Below, in pieces: positions 1-7,636 of a DNA stretch of 64,000 nt. The notes below the pieces were generated by a model. The model ran no database searches. It had not been told where the DNA came from and saw only the letters and a program-made list of their open reading frames with translations. The stretch covers positions 1 to 64,000 of the forward strand of contig NZ_JAFMYV010000014.1 in assembly GCF_017353185.1 (NCBI RefSeq), in the 5' to 3' direction. Within the stretch, counting starts at the first letter, position 1, and each line of letters begins with the position of its first letter. Source of the DNA: Fibrella rubiginis. GTDB taxonomy: Bacteria; Bacteroidota; Bacteroidia; Cytophagales; Spirosomataceae. The translations under genes were made by a program, and so were the position numbers.

Positions 1-70
1 ACCAAGCGCGAAGCATGACGCGTCAGCCGACTTACGACTATCAACTTTCCAGACTCCTTTTCTTTACCCC

Positions 71-78
71 TACCTTTG
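71..78 (+). promoter_or_regulatory. -7 promoter box TACCTTTG before the helicase
   Basis: TACCTTTG fits the Bacteroidota -7 consensus TAnnTTTG exactly. It ends only 4 bases before the ATG at 83, so a transcript from it would be leaderless or nearly so. No clear TTG lies 19 bases upstream, so the -33 half is weak or absent. Confidence 0.5.
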
Positions 79-82
79 CGGT

Positions 83-1516
83 ATGGAAGAAAAATCCTTT
101 GAAGCCTTTGCGCTGAACCGGCAGTTGCTCAACGCGGTAGCCGAGGCGGGGTACACTGAACCGACACCCATTCAGGAAAAAGCCATCCCGGTGGTGCTCG
201 GCAACCACGATGTGCTGGGTATTGCGCAGACGGGTACTGGCAAAACGGCGGCGTATGTGTTGCCGTTGCTGATGAAAGTAAAATACGCGCAGGGTACCAA
301 CCCCCGCGCCCTGATCCTGGCCCCCACCCGTGAACTGGCCATGCAGATTGATAAAGCCATCGCACAGTTTGCCACCTATACCGACATCCGGCACGTAGCC
401 GTATACGGCGGGCTTGGCCCGAAGGCGCAGATAGAGAAATTACAGGCGGGCGTCGACATCATTGTGGCTACGCCGGGTCGGTTCAATGACCTCTACCGGG
501 CGGGCGAGATCGTGACGAAGGACCTCAAGACTATGATTTTGGATGAGGCCGATAAAATGCTCGACATGGGCTTTATGCCCCAAATTCGGGCCATTCTGGA
601 GGTTATTCCCCGCAAGCGGCAAAACCTGCTCTTCTCGGCCACTTTCCCCGACAAAGTAGAACGGTTCTCGGCGGAGTTTCTGGAGGCCCCCATCCGCATC
701 GAGGTAACACCGCAGAACATGACCGCCGAAATGGTGGATCAGGTAATTTATGAGGTACCCAATTTCCGCACTAAGATCAACCTGCTGGCCTACCTCGTCA
801 CGCGGGAAGACGCCCAGCGCGTAATTGTGTTTACCCGTACGAAACAGACCGCTGAGAACATTTATAAGTTTTTGGCCCGTAAGGTGGTAGACGACAGAAA
901 CATCCGGGTCATCCACGCCAACAAAGGGCAGAATACGCGCATCAACTCGATGGAGGCGTTTAAGGAAGGCAACATTCGGGTGTTGGTTGCTACGGATGTG
1001 GCCGCGCGCGGTATCGACGTAGCCGAGGTGTCGCACGTGATTAATTTCGACGTACCTATTATCTACGAAGACTACGTTCACCGCATTGGCCGCACGGGTC
1101 GGGCCAACCATGCGGGCGAAGCCATCACGTTCGTCACCATTGCCGAGGCGTATCACGTTGGTAAGATCGAAGGTATCATCCGTCAGAAGATTAATCGACT
1201 GCCAATTCCAAGGGAGGTTGAGCAGGTTGAGACGCCGAAAGAAGAGCAGCAGGATATGCTGCGTGAGATAGACGAACAGCGGCGCAAAGAAGACCCAACA
1301 TTCAAAGGGGCTTTCCACGAAAAGAAGGACCCAAAAGCGGCGGCACGTGCGCAACAGGAACGTCTTGGCGGGGCAGCACGTCATAGTCGGGCAGGTCAGG
1401 CGGCGGCAGCGGCCAGCGGATTAAAAAAGAAGCCTGCCAATACAGGGCGGAAGCCCGTAAACCGCTCAGGAGCAGGCCCCAAAAACACGGGCAAGCGGGG
1501 ATCGAGCAAGCGGTAA
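83..1516 (+). CDS. DEAD-box ATP-dependent RNA helicase (RhlE-like)
   Basis: This 477-residue protein unwinds or remodels RNA using ATP, probably in ribosome assembly or mRNA turnover in the cytoplasm. The two RecA-like domains are complete. Visible motifs are the Q motif (F6, PTPIQ at 27-31), Walker A AQTGTGKT (48-55), PTREL (81-85), DEAD (154-157), SAT (185-187) and HRIGRTGR (333-340). After about residue 395 comes a charged, then Ala/Gly/Lys/Arg-rich low-complexity tail, as in RhlE-type helicases, which probably binds RNA. The ATG at 83 is chosen because the Q-motif phenylalanine sits at the usual distance from it. The gene stands alone, with an unrelated TPR gene downstream. Family membership is certain; the specific substrate cannot be read from sequence. 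Confidence 0.95.
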   Translation: MEEKSFEAFALNRQLLNAVAEAGYTEPTPIQEKAIPVVLGNHDVLGIAQTGTGKTAAYVLPLLMKVKYAQGTNPRALILAPTRELAMQIDKAIAQFATYTDIRHVAVYGGLGPKAQIEKLQAGVDIIVATPGRFNDLYRAGEIVTKDLKTMILDEADKMLDMGFMPQIRAILEVIPRKRQNLLFSATFPDKVERFSAEFLEAPIRIEVTPQNMTAEMVDQVIYEVPNFRTKINLLAYLVTREDAQRVIVFTRTKQTAENIYKFLARKVVDDRNIRVIHANKGQNTRINSMEAFKEGNIRVLVATDVAARGIDVAEVSHVINFDVPIIYEDYVHRIGRTGRANHAGEAITFVTIAEAYHVGKIEGIIRQKINRLPIPREVEQVETPKEEQQDMLREIDEQRRKEDPTFKGAFHEKKDPKAAARAQQERLGGAARHSRAGQAAAAASGLKKKPANTGRKPVNRSGAGPKNTGKRGSSKR

Positions 1517-1565
1517 TTGCCGATGATGTACTAACTTGGTTGCCCCTATCGTTTTTACGGTAATC

Positions 1566-2414
1566 ATGCATATCAACGGCCACCTTTCTCGCTACGTTAC
1601 CACACGCACGCTATTAACACCTCACCAACTGATGTGGGGGCTGTTGCTGTTGCCGGTACTGGCAGTTGGGCAGGCACAAACACCGGTTATGGTGTCGGCG
1701 TCGCGGGCAGCCAAGGCAGCAGCTAATGCCAAAACTGTTACTGCACCGAAGGAAACGGCTAAAACGGCCGACGTAGTCACAAACGCAGTAGTAGAGCGGG
1801 TTATTGATGTCAAAATTCTGCCCCTCTTCGGCGAACGGTCGAAGTCACCTTTACAGATTGAAGACGAAATTCGTTTTCTAAACGACTGTGACCAGAACTT
1901 CACCAGTCGCCACGAAGCCAGTCAGTTTTTTGCGGCCCGCGGTTGGGAGTACATTGCCGAGGCTCAGCTAGATACGGCTGCCTATCGCTTCAACCTGGCT
2001 AACCTGCTCGACGATAAAAACGCCGATGCTTTCTGGGGGTTGGGGGTAGTGAGCTACCAGCGTAATCAACTCGGTACGGCTATCAAGATGCTCCAGCGCG
2101 GTGCGAGTCTGGCCGACACCAATGCTGTGCTGCTAACCGACCTCGCCACTGTTGAATTGGAGCAGTATCAGGCCAAACAGGACACAGCCAGTATGGTCAA
2201 TGCCCGTGAGCACCTTGCCAGGGCCATTTTCCTTCGCCCCGACCACGCCACGGCCTACATGAAACTGTCATTGGCCAATTACCTGGAGGCTAAATACGGC
2301 GATGCCTGGCTGTATCTTCACAAGGCGTATACCACAAGCATCACATCGGTTGACCTGGACTACGTCCACGAGCTACTCGCCAAACAGCCTGACCCAATTG
2401 GGTTGTTCAAATAA
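1566..2414 (+). CDS. Secreted tetratricopeptide-repeat protein
   Basis: This encodes 282 residues from the ATG at 1566; the same frame also has a TTG at 1536. The N-terminus has a hydrophobic stretch (about 23-36, MWGLLLLPVLAVGQA) that looks like a signal peptide cleaved before QTPV, so an even later start at the ATG at 1632 is possible. An Ala/Thr/Lys-rich linker follows, then two to four TPR-like helix pairs in the last 150 residues (around AYRFNLANLL, AFWGLGVVSYQ, AREHLARAIFLRP and AYMKLSLANYLEA). TPRs mediate protein contacts, here probably in the periplasm or at the outer membrane. The gene is convergent with the minus-strand repeat protein downstream. No specific function can be assigned. 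Confidence 0.8.
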   Translation: MHINGHLSRYVTTRTLLTPHQLMWGLLLLPVLAVGQAQTPVMVSASRAAKAAANAKTVTAPKETAKTADVVTNAVVERVIDVKILPLFGERSKSPLQIEDEIRFLNDCDQNFTSRHEASQFFAARGWEYIAEAQLDTAAYRFNLANLLDDKNADAFWGLGVVSYQRNQLGTAIKMLQRGASLADTNAVLLTDLATVELEQYQAKQDTASMVNAREHLARAIFLRPDHATAYMKLSLANYLEAKYGDAWLYLHKAYTTSITSVDLDYVHELLAKQPDPIGLFK

Positions 2415-2463
2415 GAAAGGTTGAGCCATTGAAGGCCCAGTGGGCCTGTTCGACCAATAAACT

Positions 2464-3489
2464 TTACTGACTTTCCTCTTCTTCGGCTACGTCTGCTTTC
2501 TCCTTTGGGCGGTCGAAGGTTTGTTTGCCCCGCTCGTCCCATTCAGAGAGGATGATAGGCTCGGCAGCTTCGTCCCAGCGGTCAGTAGCATATTGGGTCA
2601 CGCGCTTGCGAAACCGGCGGGTGGTGTTGGGATACCATTCTGTCCAGCGGCCAATTTTCACACCATTGTCATACTTTCCCTCCTCGGCAATCTGGCCGTT
2701 AGGGTGAAACGCCACATAAGTGCCCGTTAGCTTACCGTAGGTGTAGGGATACACTTCCTTGATCTTGGTGTGCGTGGAATCGTAATACACAATGCGCGAG
2801 TCGGCGGGGAAACCACGATGGTAACGCGTTTTGTCGATCAACATAAATTTGGCATCATACTTTTCCCAGCGACCATCACGCGTACCGGCGTAATAGTAGC
2901 CCTCTTCCATCAGTTCACCATTTTGGTAGCGCTTGTAAGGGCCATGCAACAGGTAAACACCCGACATATCCTTCGGCATAGGCTTAATCCGACCCTCTTT
3001 GGCACTGTATGACCATACCTCACGTACATACGGGCTGGGGTCCTGCCAGTTTTTCAGCACGTGAAACTCCTCCACGATGGCCCGGTCGCCGCTGCCGATT
3101 TTGGTAAACTGCCGAATCATGGGTAAGCCTTCGTAGTCTGTTTTAGACTCCTTTTTCCTTCCACGCTTGTCGCTTTTCTTAACAAATGATTTGATTTTCA
3201 GGCCCAGATCAGGAATGCTTGAACCCAGCATATCGCTCATCATACCCTTTAGTGAGTCGGGCCTGGGCAGGCTGCCGGGGAGGCCGTAGGACGTGGTAGA
3301 GAGTGGATTGCTGGCAATGGCCGAAGGAATGCCAGCCTGTTCAGCCACCTTTTTCAGGAAACTACCTTTCTGCTTCTTCGGAATGGCTACGGGAGGGCCT
3401 GCCGCTGTGGTAAGGGCAGAGGGGGCCGTCTGCGCCAACGCCTGGAGGCTGGTGGAAATCAAAAAACTTATAATCAACAGCGAACGCAT
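2464..3489 (-). CDS. YwqK/MORN-type repeat protein with signal peptide
   Basis: This 341-residue protein starts best at 3489, where MRSLLIISFLISTSLQALAQ forms a clean signal peptide; a longer reading to 3519 would bury it. The second half carries repeats of the form GxxxxYxxNGxxxxxGxYxxGxxxGxWxxY, for example around GPYKRYQNGELMEEGYY and VAFHPNGQIAEEGKYDNG. These are typical of the 'YwqK family antitoxin component' proteins common in Bacteroidota, which are related to MORN repeats. The first half is basic and has no motif I recognise. It is probably exported to the periplasm or cell surface. The database name 'antitoxin' for this family rests on little evidence, and no toxin partner is adjacent. 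Confidence 0.8.
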   Translation of the reverse strand: MRSLLIISFLISTSLQALAQTAPSALTTAAGPPVAIPKKQKGSFLKKVAEQAGIPSAIASNPLSTTSYGLPGSLPRPDSLKGMMSDMLGSSIPDLGLKIKSFVKKSDKRGRKKESKTDYEGLPMIRQFTKIGSGDRAIVEEFHVLKNWQDPSPYVREVWSYSAKEGRIKPMPKDMSGVYLLHGPYKRYQNGELMEEGYYYAGTRDGRWEKYDAKFMLIDKTRYHRGFPADSRIVYYDSTHTKIKEVYPYTYGKLTGTYVAFHPNGQIAEEGKYDNGVKIGRWTEWYPNTTRRFRKRVTQYATDRWDEAAEPIILSEWDERGKQTFDRPKEKADVAEEEESQ

Positions 3490-3558
3490 AGGTATGTAAA
3501 AGATGGAACGTCCTGCCAACCAATGATTAGGCGGGACAAACAGACGGACGAACTTTGT

Positions 3559-3566
3559 TAGTTTTG
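3559..3566 (+). promoter_or_regulatory. -7 promoter box TAGTTTTG before the fcl gene
   Basis: TAGTTTTG matches TAnnTTTG and lies about 50 bases before the GTG start of the GDP-fucose synthase gene. I see no TTG at the expected 19-base distance, so this is a partial match. Confidence 0.4.
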
Positions 3567-3617
3567 CAACGCTTGTAAAGTCTGAAAAGTATACAAACGA
3601 ACGCCTGGCCCAATAGG

Positions 3618-4583
3618 GTGGCGGCTGTTCCTGTCAACACAGTGGAAAAAGACGCTAAAATTTATGTTGCCGGACACCGGGGAATGGTCGGTTCCGCGCT
3701 GGTTCGCCATTTGAAAACCATCGGCTACACCAACATCGTGGCCCGCACATCGTCAGAGCTTGATCTGCGTAACCAGGCGGCCGTGGCCGATTTCTTCGCC
3801 GAAGAGAAGCCCGATTACGTATTTCTGGCGGCTGCCAAAGTAGGCGGTATCTTGGCCAACAACATCTACCGTGCCGAATTTCTGTACGAAAATCTGGTTA
3901 TCGAAGCCAACATCATCCATAGCGCTCACCAGAACGGGGTAAAGAAATTGCTTTTCCTAGGGTCGTCGTGCATTTACCCCAAAATGGCCCCGCAGCCGTT
4001 GAAGGAAGAATACCTGCTCAGCGGTTTTCTGGAGCCAACCAACGAGCCTTATGCTATTGCCAAAATCGCCGGTATCAAGCTGTGTGAGGCCTACCGGAGC
4101 CAATACGGTGATAATTACATTTCGGTAATGCCTACCAACCTTTACGGCCCCAACGATAACTACAACCTGCAGGGTTCGCACGTGTTGCCTGCGCTAATCC
4201 GCAAGTTTCACGAGGCGAAAATCAACAACCAGCCTACGGTGGAGATTTGGGGCACCGGCTCACCCATGCGCGAGTTTCTGCACGCCGATGACCTGGCCGA
4301 GGCCTGTATTTTCCTGATGAATAACTACGACGGCGAGCAGTTCGTGAACGTAGGCACCGGCGAAGACGTCACGATTAAAGAACTGGCCGAGTTGGTGAAA
4401 GACGTCGTTGGCTTCCAGGGCGACCTTGTCTGGAATACCGATAAACCCGACGGCACCCCTCGCAAGCTGATGGACGTGTCGAAACTGCACGGAATGGGCT
4501 GGAAACACAGCATCGAACTTCGTCAGGGTCTGGAACACACGTACCAGGATTTCCTGCAAAACGAGGAGGTTTACGCAGTGTAA
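3618..4583 (+). CDS. fcl: GDP-L-fucose synthase
   Basis: A 321-residue NADPH-dependent epimerase-reductase. It converts GDP-4-keto-6-deoxy-D-mannose to GDP-L-fucose, the last step of GDP-fucose synthesis for surface glycans. It is a short-chain dehydrogenase with a Rossmann glycine motif GHRGMVG (19-25), the family signature GSSCIYPK (115-122) with the conserved cysteine C118, and the catalytic pair Y145/K149 in YAIAK. Length and motifs are standard. The start is GTG at 3618; a second GTG at 3642 would trim eight residues and still keep the fold. The partner gene gmd, which makes the substrate, is not in this window. A 38-bp inverted repeat begins five bases after the stop codon and may serve as terminator. 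Confidence 0.93.
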   Translation: MAAVPVNTVEKDAKIYVAGHRGMVGSALVRHLKTIGYTNIVARTSSELDLRNQAAVADFFAEEKPDYVFLAAAKVGGILANNIYRAEFLYENLVIEANIIHSAHQNGVKKLLFLGSSCIYPKMAPQPLKEEYLLSGFLEPTNEPYAIAKIAGIKLCEAYRSQYGDNYISVMPTNLYGPNDNYNLQGSHVLPALIRKFHEAKINNQPTVEIWGTGSPMREFLHADDLAEACIFLMNNYDGEQFVNVGTGEDVTIKELAELVKDVVGFQGDLVWNTDKPDGTPRKLMDVSKLHGMGWKHSIELRQGLEHTYQDFLQNEEVYAV

Positions 4584-4587
4584 AAGC

Positions 4588-4686
4588 GAGTTCAATGTTT
4601 AACGTCCCATGTCTAATGTTGGCTGGCGCAAGCGTGATGCTCTCGCGTCAGCCAACATTAGACATGGGACGTTAAACATTGAACTC
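4588..4686. repeat. 38-bp perfect inverted repeat (word-type hairpin) between convergent genes
   Basis: The left arm is 4588-4625 and the right arm 4649-4686; they are exact reverse complements over 38 bases, with a 23-base loop. The arm contains reiterated AATGT words (TTCAATGT, TCTAATGT) and ends in TTGGCTG. Between the stop codons of two convergent genes it could act as a bidirectional terminator, but it lacks a T-tract. It belongs in style with the hairpins at 7512, 43997, 57397 and 58563. Confidence 0.9.
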
Positions 4687-4688
4687 AA

Positions 4689-5321
4689 TTAAATTCCCTT
4701 CGCCGGGTTGCCGAAGACCGTACTGCCTGCGGCCACATTCTCAACAACGACTGAACCGGCCCCAATGCGGGCACCTTTACCAACGGTAATCCCCGCCACT
4801 AACACGGCTCCTGCGCCGATATAGGCACTCTCGTCAATTGTAACGCCACTGTTTACAATAGCCCCCGGACCCACCTGCACAAAGTCGCCAAGGGCAGCGC
4901 GGGTGTCAATGACAGCCCCGGTCAGAATCAGGCAATGTTGCCCGACTGTGACCATCGGGTTAATGACGGCACGGGCGGCAATCAGGTTGCCATGGCCGAT
5001 TGTAGCTAGTTTAGACACTACGGCTGTGTCATGAATAGCATTGACGGGCTGCGTTTTGCGCCGTTCATTCAGCAGCTTTACCAACTGCTTCCGTACCCGT
5101 CCGTCGCCGATGGCGATAAAGGCTTCTGTTTTAGGGCCAATGATCTTCAGAAATCCGTCATCGTCGGTTTCTCCTAATACACTTACATCGCCAAACTCCT
5201 GGCCGTGAAATGCTTTTTCATCGTCCAGAAAACCGTAGACGACTACCTCATTACGTTGAAAGATATCCAAGGCAGTCAGCCCTAAGCTGCCGGCGCCAAA
5301 AATCATTACAGGGTTCTCCAT
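4689..5321 (-). CDS. NeuD-like sugar O-acyltransferase (left-handed beta-helix)
   Basis: This 210-residue protein starts best at 5321 (MENPVMIFGAGSLG). The longer open frame to 5417 reads through a simple-sequence inverted repeat and is not believable. The N-terminal half is a Rossmann-like PglD/NeuD domain (FGAGSLG at 8-14). The C-terminal half is a run of hexapeptide repeats (V/I-G-x-G/H-x-x) that form the left-handed beta-helix of acyl-CoA dependent transferases, with the conserved H in IHDTAVVS. The family acetylates or acylates amino or hydroxyl groups on nucleotide sugars or sialic-acid-type sugars. It faces the fucose synthase gene convergently. The exact sugar substrate is unknown. 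Confidence 0.85.
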   Translation of the reverse strand: MENPVMIFGAGSLGLTALDIFQRNEVVVYGFLDDEKAFHGQEFGDVSVLGETDDDGFLKIIGPKTEAFIAIGDGRVRKQLVKLLNERRKTQPVNAIHDTAVVSKLATIGHGNLIAARAVINPMVTVGQHCLILTGAVIDTRAALGDFVQVGPGAIVNSGVTIDESAYIGAGAVLVAGITVGKGARIGAGSVVVENVAAGSTVFGNPAKGI

Positions 5322-5332
5322 ACTGGGAAGAG

Positions 5333-5417
5333 TTGTTTGTGTGTTCGTGTGTCTGTCTGTTTCTCTGTGAGTGTGGTAGGCAATCAGCAACAGACAAACC
5401 AACAAGCACACAAACAA
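5333..5417. repeat. Imperfect TTGTTTGTGTG-type inverted repeat
   Basis: The left arm starts at 5333 with TTGTTTGTGTG and the right arm ends at 5417 with CACACAAACAA. The interior is made of GTGT, GTCTG and GTTT words and pairs only in part. It lies directly upstream of the acyltransferase start on the minus strand, so it would be in that gene's promoter or leader. Confidence 0.7.
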
Positions 5418-5508
5418 TTAATAAGTAGGCAATATTGATGATTGTATCGTCTTGATTTGGTAATCAGTGCATAAAACTTACGTCATACGTAGACTGCACC
5501 TTTGGGTT

Positions 5509-6369
5509 ATGAAACAGGCAACGCTGTTCAGAACCATCATACTTTCAGACCTGCACTTAGGTACGGCGGGTTCGCGGGCCAAAGAGGCTACCGATTTTCT
5601 CAAATACCACTCCTGCCAGAAGCTCATCCTGAATGGTGACATCATCGACGGCTGGCAATTGCGGCAGCAGGGCGTCTGGAAAAAAAAGCACACCGCCTTT
5701 TTTAAGGTCGTTTTAAAGCAAATCGTTCACCACGATACCAAAGTGATTTACCTGCGCGGTAATCACGATGACTTTCTCGATCAGGTATTACCCCTGCAGG
5801 TAGGCAAGAACTTTCGAATTCAGCGCGATTACCTGCTCAAATCCGACAAAAAGACCTTCTACGTCACCCACGGTGATGTGTTTGATTCCATCACATCGCA
5901 CATGAAGTGGCTGGCCCATCTTGGCGACGTAGGCTACACATTTTTATTGTGGGTTAATAAAGGTTATAACCAATACCGCGCCTGGCGTGGGCTAAGCTAT
6001 TATTCACTATCGCAGGTGGTGAAGCAACGAATCAAAACGGCCGTCAGCTACATCTCTGATTTTGAAGAAAAACTGACCGAGCTGGCCCGCGCCCGCGGCT
6101 GCGATGGCATCATCTGCGGCCATATTCACCAACCGGCTATCCGAGACATCAATGGCATCACCTACATGAACTCCGGCGACTGGGTGGAGTCTATGAGTGC
6201 GCTGGTAGAAGACCACAAAGGGCAATGGCATTTGCTTTATTATTCAGACGTCATGGCTTCGGAAACGCCTGATAATGAATTGGATGTGTCTGAAGAAGAG
6301 GTAACGATACCCGCTGGGCAGACCATCTCGCAAACGATTATGACTGACTTGCTTACGTCAACGAAATAG
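5509..6369 (+). CDS. Metallophosphoesterase, UDP-2,3-diacylglucosamine diphosphatase-like
   Basis: A 286-residue calcineurin-type phosphoesterase. All metal-binding motifs are present: SDLHLG (D14, H16), NGDIIDG (D44, D47), RGNHDD (N85, H86), THGDVFD (H121) and CGHIHQP (H205, H207). Overall it resembles the LpxH-like branch that removes UMP from UDP-diacylglucosamine in lipid A synthesis, but it is about 40 residues longer than E. coli LpxH, so the substrate is uncertain. The start at 5509 fits the family N-terminus; an upstream in-frame ATG at 5467 would add 14 residues. The next gene, a MurG-like glycosyltransferase, starts three bases after the stop, which argues for a shared glycolipid pathway. 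Confidence 0.85.
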   Translation: MKQATLFRTIILSDLHLGTAGSRAKEATDFLKYHSCQKLILNGDIIDGWQLRQQGVWKKKHTAFFKVVLKQIVHHDTKVIYLRGNHDDFLDQVLPLQVGKNFRIQRDYLLKSDKKTFYVTHGDVFDSITSHMKWLAHLGDVGYTFLLWVNKGYNQYRAWRGLSYYSLSQVVKQRIKTAVSYISDFEEKLTELARARGCDGIICGHIHQPAIRDINGITYMNSGDWVESMSALVEDHKGQWHLLYYSDVMASETPDNELDVSEEEVTIPAGQTISQTIMTDLLTSTK

Positions 6370-6372
6370 GTT

Positions 6373-7506
6373 ATGCGGTTCTTATTTGTCATTCAGGGTG
6401 AAGGACGCGGTCATCTGACGCAGGCAATTTCGCTGGCGCAGATTGTACAGAACGCTGGTCATGAGGTGGTTATGGCCATGGTGGGTTTGGCCCCCGGTCG
6501 GCCTATTCCGGCGTTTTTCGCCGAACAATTTCCCGCACCGCACACCACGCTGACCACGCCCGCGATGGTCTACTGCCCGAAAACCAACCGGCTCAACGTG
6601 GGAGCTACCGTACGGCAGGCATTGGGTAAGCTGGGTACGTTCCGGCGGAGTATGCAGCAGTTGCACGAGGCCATCGAAGCGCATCGGCCCGACGTAGTGG
6701 TCAACTTCTTCGAACTACTCTGCGGATTGACCTACGCGTTCTATGACCCTTCGGCCCCGGTGGTCAGTGTAGCGCATCAGTTTATGGCGCTGCACCCCGA
6801 TTTTCCCTTTCCGGCCAAAAAGCGGCTCGATAAATGGAGTTTTCTGGCTCTGGTACGTCTCAACGGCATTGGCTCGTCAGAATTGCTTGGTCTCTCGTTT
6901 GATCAACAAGCCGACGCTCCAGAGCAACGCTTGCGGGTAGTGCCGCCCTTGCTTCGGCAGGAGATCAGCAAACTGGTAGCCACGAGAGAACCATATTTTT
7001 TAGCCTATACCACACAGCCGGGCCTTCGTTCGCAGGTGTTAGCGGTACACAAACAGCATCCCGATCAGCCCCTCCGTTACTACCATGCCGGTGCAACCGA
7101 AACGGAACAAGCTGTTGATGAAACCTTTACGGAATGTAAGCTGGATGGGCAACGCTACCTGTCTGATATGGCCCGTTGCTCGGCAATGGTGACTACGGCT
7201 GGGTTTGAATCGGTCTGTGAGGCGATGTATCTGGGCAAACCCGTGCTGATGATGCCACAGCCCAACCATTACGAACAAGCCTGCAATGCACAGGATGGTC
7301 AGCGCGCCGGAGCTGGCCTCGCCGCCGAATCGTTCGATCTGAGCGGGTTTATGCACTACCTGCCCACCTACAACCCCATCACCCAAATCCGCTTCCACGA
7401 CTGGCAGGGGCGGGTTAGCGGTATGTTTCTGGCCGCCCTTCATCGCGCTGCGAACCCGAAGCCAAGTAAATCGTCGCGCCGTGCGGGCCGGGTGCAAACA
7501 GCATAA
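6373..7506 (+). CDS. MurG/UGT-like glycosyltransferase (GT-B fold)
   Basis: This encodes 377 residues. The N-terminus FVIQGEGRGHLTQAISLA (about 4-21) has the GxGxGH glycine loop typical of GT28/UGT-type enzymes such as MurG and diacylglycerol glucosyltransferases. The C-terminal half has the donor-binding region TTAGFESVCEAMYLGKPVLMM followed by PQPNHYEQACNA, which normally holds the nucleotide sugar. It is probably cytoplasmic or peripheral on the inner membrane, glycosylating a lipid carrier or glycolipid. It is co-transcribed with the metallophosphoesterase just upstream. The C-terminus is basic (SKSSRRAGR). The acceptor cannot be named from sequence. Confidence 0.82.
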   Translation: MRFLFVIQGEGRGHLTQAISLAQIVQNAGHEVVMAMVGLAPGRPIPAFFAEQFPAPHTTLTTPAMVYCPKTNRLNVGATVRQALGKLGTFRRSMQQLHEAIEAHRPDVVVNFFELLCGLTYAFYDPSAPVVSVAHQFMALHPDFPFPAKKRLDKWSFLALVRLNGIGSSELLGLSFDQQADAPEQRLRVVPPLLRQEISKLVATREPYFLAYTTQPGLRSQVLAVHKQHPDQPLRYYHAGATETEQAVDETFTECKLDGQRYLSDMARCSAMVTTAGFESVCEAMYLGKPVLMMPQPNHYEQACNAQDGQRAGAGLAAESFDLSGFMHYLPTYNPITQIRFHDWQGRVSGMFLAALHRAANPKPSKSSRRAGRVQTA

Positions 7507-7511
7507 AAGGG

Positions 7512-7577
7512 AGTTTGCTGTCTTCTGTTGGCTGCCGCGAACGTATGCTTGCGGCAGCCAACAGAAGACAGCAAACT
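7512..7577. repeat. 27-bp perfect inverted repeat downstream of the glycosyltransferase
   Basis: The arms are 7512-7538 and 7551-7577, exact reverse complements of 27 bases with a 12-base loop. The right arm is followed by a second copy of ACAGCAAACTG (7568-7578 and 7582-7592). The loop-proximal part GGCTGCCGC echoes the GGCTG near the loop of the repeat at 4588. It may end the 5509-7506 transcript. Confidence 0.9.
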
Positions 7578-7636
7578 GAAAACAGCAAACTGTTGTAAGT
7601 TTTGCGCAATTTCGGGGCTTCCTAAACGTCTGCTTC

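Noticed and set aside
440..1384. 314-residue open frame on the minus strand under the helicase gene
   Set aside because: It is the mirror of a strongly conserved DEAD-box gene; the translated product has no motif or signal and its composition is that of an antisense frame.
2433..2447. AGGCCCA/TGGGCCT palindrome between the TPR and YwqK-type genes as terminator
   Set aside because: The stem is short, has a one-base centre and no T-tract; kept out of the feature list for lack of support.
2464..3489. Toxin-antitoxin module based on the YwqK family name
   Set aside because: No toxin-like gene is adjacent and the protein has a signal peptide, so the family name is not taken as function.
4588..4686. 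Insertion sequence remnant or MITE
   Set aside because: No target-site duplication or transposase fragment is visible, and the arms do not match those of the other hairpins as copies of one MITE would.
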